From Rhynchonema sp. JSB1_4 (lineage: Eukaryota > Nematoda > Chromadorea > Monhysterida > Xyalidae), in NCBI GenBank assembly GCA_030248065.1, contig JASAMV010007426.1, positions 1 through 59,839 of the forward strand: a DNA stretch of 59,839 nt, given 5' to 3'. Numbering within the stretch: the first letter of the stretch is position 1; each line of letters starts with the position of its first letter. The translations under genes were made by a program, and so were the position numbers. The notes beneath the pieces are model-generated. The model made no database searches and was not told the DNA's origin. It saw only the letters and a program-made list of their open reading frames with translations. Shown here one piece after another: positions 57,033 through 59,839 of this stretch.

Positions 57033-57933
57033 CAGTGTAGTTCCTGGGGGGGGGGGGAGGGGGGGACCCCCCCCCACGGGTACGTCTGTTCCCCCTCCGA
57101 GGTACGCCTGCCCCACTGTTCCCCCTCCGGGTACGTCTGCTCCCCCAATTTTTTCCTAAAATTGGCAAATTTAGGCCTAAAATAGGCATTTTTAGGCCAA
57201 AAATAGGTAAACTTTAGGTGAAACCTCCAAAAAAACGCCAAAATACCCTTTTTATAGGGGATTTTTCGCAAAAGAAGGCAAAAATAGTCCAATTTTTCGA
57301 CCTCAAAAAATGACTTTTTTCCGCCCCCCCCCCAAATTGGGACTTCCCCCCCCCGGGCGGTGGGGGGGGTGGGGGGGGGGGGTCCCCCCCAATGGTACCC
57401 TACCCGCCCCGGCCTGGTACGCTACCCCCCTACCCGCCCCGCTCTTGTACCCTACCCCCTACCCGCCCCGCCCTGGTACCATACCCGCCCCGATTTTTGC
57501 CCTCAAAATGCCCATTTTTCGGTCAAAAATGCCCAAATTTCGACCGAAAACCCTAAAAAGTGCAAAAAATTTCGCGCTGCGCGCGATATATGTACTTTTT
57601 AGTACATAAAAACAGGCACGCGAAAAAACTTGTGTTGTACCCTACCCGCCCCGAAAAATCTCCCCCCCCCCCCCCCCAAACCGGATTTCCCCCCCCCCCC
57701 AAGATCCCAGGTACACTACCCCCCTACCCCCCCCGGATTTTTCCACCTATGTACCCTACCCGCCCCGCAAAAGTAGCCACAGCGCTGGATTGCAGGTCTT
57801 TCTGGTGGTACAACAGTGGGTTGATTGCACGCCTGGATAGCCACACCACACCACTGGCAGGTAGGTTGTCGTCCCACATTTTTAGTGGTACAGTAGGTTC
57901 AGGTTGCCGCCCCGCCTGGGTAGCTACACCACT
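57033..57933. mobile_element. Mosaic of CAGTG elements
   Basis: It begins CAGTGTAGTTCCTGGGG with GGTACGTCTGTTCCCCC motifs (relative of 2603-2979). From 57340 it changes to GGTACCCTACCCGCCCC motifs with a GCGCTGCGCGCGATATA core, and it ends GTAGCTACACCACTG at 57933. C- and G-runs reach 16 bases. No matching target duplications were found, so several truncated elements abut. Confidence 0.65.
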
Positions 57934-58009
57934 GGACAATACTGATCACTTACTTGCCGAATCCGTCAGAAATTTTAGTATTTCCAAAAAGGGGCAAAAA
58001 TCGGTCAAA

Positions 58010-59839
58010 TTTTCGGGGCCGTTTAACGTGGACCGTAGGACCGTAGGACCGTAGCTTTTCGCTACGGTAGATTCACCGTAATCAACCATTCTGTGCGATG
58101 CGGTGATTGGTCGGTTTTTTTGTTCTCTCGCTTTGATTTCGATTTCTTTTTTCGGGTGGAGGATCAGATTCGGACGGAAATCCGCGGTCCGGTACAGTAA
58201 TTTTTTCCTTTTTTTTGTTTTTATTTCTGCCAGAGATTACGGTATGGAGTACTGTGGGTCGGTTGGTTACGGTAGGTGGCTGAATTTTGTTTTATTGGAA
58301 GGGTGCTTCCGGGAGGGTGGCTGAATTTTCTTTTATTGGAAGGGCTGCTTCCCGGAGGGGTCCCAATTTCTTGGGGAATCGTTTTATACCCAAAATCTTC
58401 TGTTTCGCGGGCCGGTAAAGGATAGCCAAAATCTTCAGGTCTGTTTGGCGGGCCAAAATCCAAACCGGGGGGCTCACAACCAGGGTGTTATACCCAAAAT
58501 CCTCTGTGGGGCCGGTAAAGGGGGGGAACGGTTTTATACCCAAAATATTGCGGTGTGTTTCGCGGGCCGAAATCAGGGGGGGGGGCTCCCAACCAGGTTC
58601 GCCTTTCCCGCGGCCGCCACAGCACGGTAAGTTGTCTTCTGTTTCGTGTGCCAAAACGGCTCCCGCGGCCGCCACAGCACGGTAAGTTGTCTTCTGTTTC
58701 GTGTGCCAAAATGGCAATGGGGGGGGCTGAAAATCTCTGTTTAGGGTGCGAAGATACCGACTTTTTTTTGGAGTGCCTTTTGTATTGCTACTTCCGGGTA
58801 AAATGAGTATTTTTTGCGTGAAATTTCCCCGGTAAAGGGGGGAAATTTCCCCGGTAAAGGGGGGGGTATAGTTTTATACGCAAAATCTTCTGTTTCGCGA
58901 GCCGGTAAAGGGGGGGAATCGTGTTATACCGTAAATGTTAAAGTCATTTTCGCGGGCCAAAATGCCAAAACAGGGGGGGGGTTCCGAACCAGGGTGCAAA
59001 ACTTGTGTCACCGTTTGCGCCTGGGGGGCCGGGAGGTGGTTCCAATTTCTTTTAGATTTGCACCGTTTTTCACCGGGGGGGGGGGGGGCCTGGGGGGGGC
59101 GGGGGGTGGTCCCAATTTCCTTTGGAAATCGTTTTATACCCAAAATCTTCTGTCGGGCCGGTAAAGGGGGCGAATCGTTTTATACCCAAAATATTCGGGT
59201 CTGTTTCGCGGGCCAAAATGCCAAACCAGGGGGGGGGGGCTGCCGGCGGCCGCCACAGCACGGTAAGTTGTCTTCTGTTTCGTGTGCCAAAATGGCAATG
59301 GGGGGGGGGGGGCTGAAAATCTCTGTTTCGGGTGCGAAGATACCGACTTTTTTTTGGAGTGCCTTTTGTATTGCTACTTCCGGGTAAAAATGAGTATTTT
59401 TTGCGCCAAATTTCCCCGGTAAAGGGGGGGGATAGTTTTATACGCAAAATCTTCTGTTTCGCGAGCCGGTAAAGGGGGGAATCGTTTTATACCGTAAATC
59501 TTCAGGTCTGTTTCGCGGGCCAAAATGCCAAAACAGGGGGGCTCCGAACCAGGGTGCAAAACTTGTGTCACCGTTTGCGCCTGGGCGGCCGGGAGGTGGT
59601 CCCAATTTCTTTTGGATTTGCACCGTTTTTCACCGGGGGGGGGGCCTGGGGGGGCGGGGGGTGGTCCCAATTTCCTTTGGAAATCGTTTTATACCCAAAA
59701 TCTTCTGTCGGGCCGGTAAAGGGGGCGCACCGTTTTATACCCAAAATATTCGGGGTCTGTTTCGCGGGCCAAAATGCCAAACCATTGGGGGGGGCTGCCC
59801 CGGACGAGGCTCAAAAAGTTGTGTGCTCGCGGGAGGGAA
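58010..59839. repeat. G-rich repeat field with a 579-bp tandem duplication
   Basis: The motif CCGGTAAAGGGGG followed by GTTTTATACCCAAAATCTTC recurs at least ten times. A block containing GCGGCCGCCACAGCACGG and AAGATACCGACTTTTTTTTGG at 58663-59240 is repeated from about 59242 to the window end (offset 579 bp). Another copy of GCGGCCGCCACAGCACGG is at 58610. At 58029-58075 there is a GGACCGTA triple repeat with a hairpin. No gene is seen. Confidence 0.75.

Overview
The window is nuclear DNA of a small animal, most likely a nematode. The evidence is a nematode-type DB (cysteine-rich) module at 15.9-18.1 kb, 3' splice sites of the TTTCAG type, and initiator ATGs directly behind a TTTTTCAG or TTTGTTTCAG, as expected for spliced-leader trans-splicing. 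Genes are split into many short exons. I cannot name the species. Recognised genes rest on protein features read by eye together with exon phases that join exactly; no database search was run. Layout: 1-14.2 kb is a pile of nested, non-autonomous DNA transposons, bounded by a 330-bp perfect inverted repeat (1-330 and 13865-14194) and enclosing broken remnants of an NDUFB9-like gene. 14.5-15.1 kb holds the last two exons of an unrecognised plus-strand gene. 15.9-18.8 kb is a minus-strand secreted-type protein with a DB module. 18.8-25.3 kb is almost gene-free. 25.3-29.7 kb carries minus-strand exons, including a four-span membrane protein. 29.7-32.0 kb is a composite transposon inserted 6 nt upstream of that protein's start codon. 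32.6-49.9 kb is the conserved core: MRPS22 (+), an MBLAC2-like hydrolase (-), ALG9 (+) and OXCT1/SCOT (+). 51.2-54.5 kb is an unrecognised minus-strand gene with one exon split by a 759-bp transposon. 55-59.8 kb is minisatellite and G-rich repeats. The genes serve housekeeping roles: mitochondrial translation (MRPS22), ketone-body use (OXCT1), N-glycan assembly (ALG9). I see no sign that they share one pathway. ALG9 and OXCT1 are co-oriented about 1 kb apart; ALG9 and the hydrolase are divergent with 400 bp between start codons. The most unusual content is the transposon population. Many elements show intact 8-bp target duplications (hAT-like) and fall into a few terminal-repeat families. In the largest family (ends CAGTG..) each element carries several copies of a short subterminal motif of the form GGTAC-[variable]-CCCC. 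The variable part is the same within an element but differs between elements, while the AT-rich core can be shared. Some insertions touch genes directly, including one inside a coding exon.
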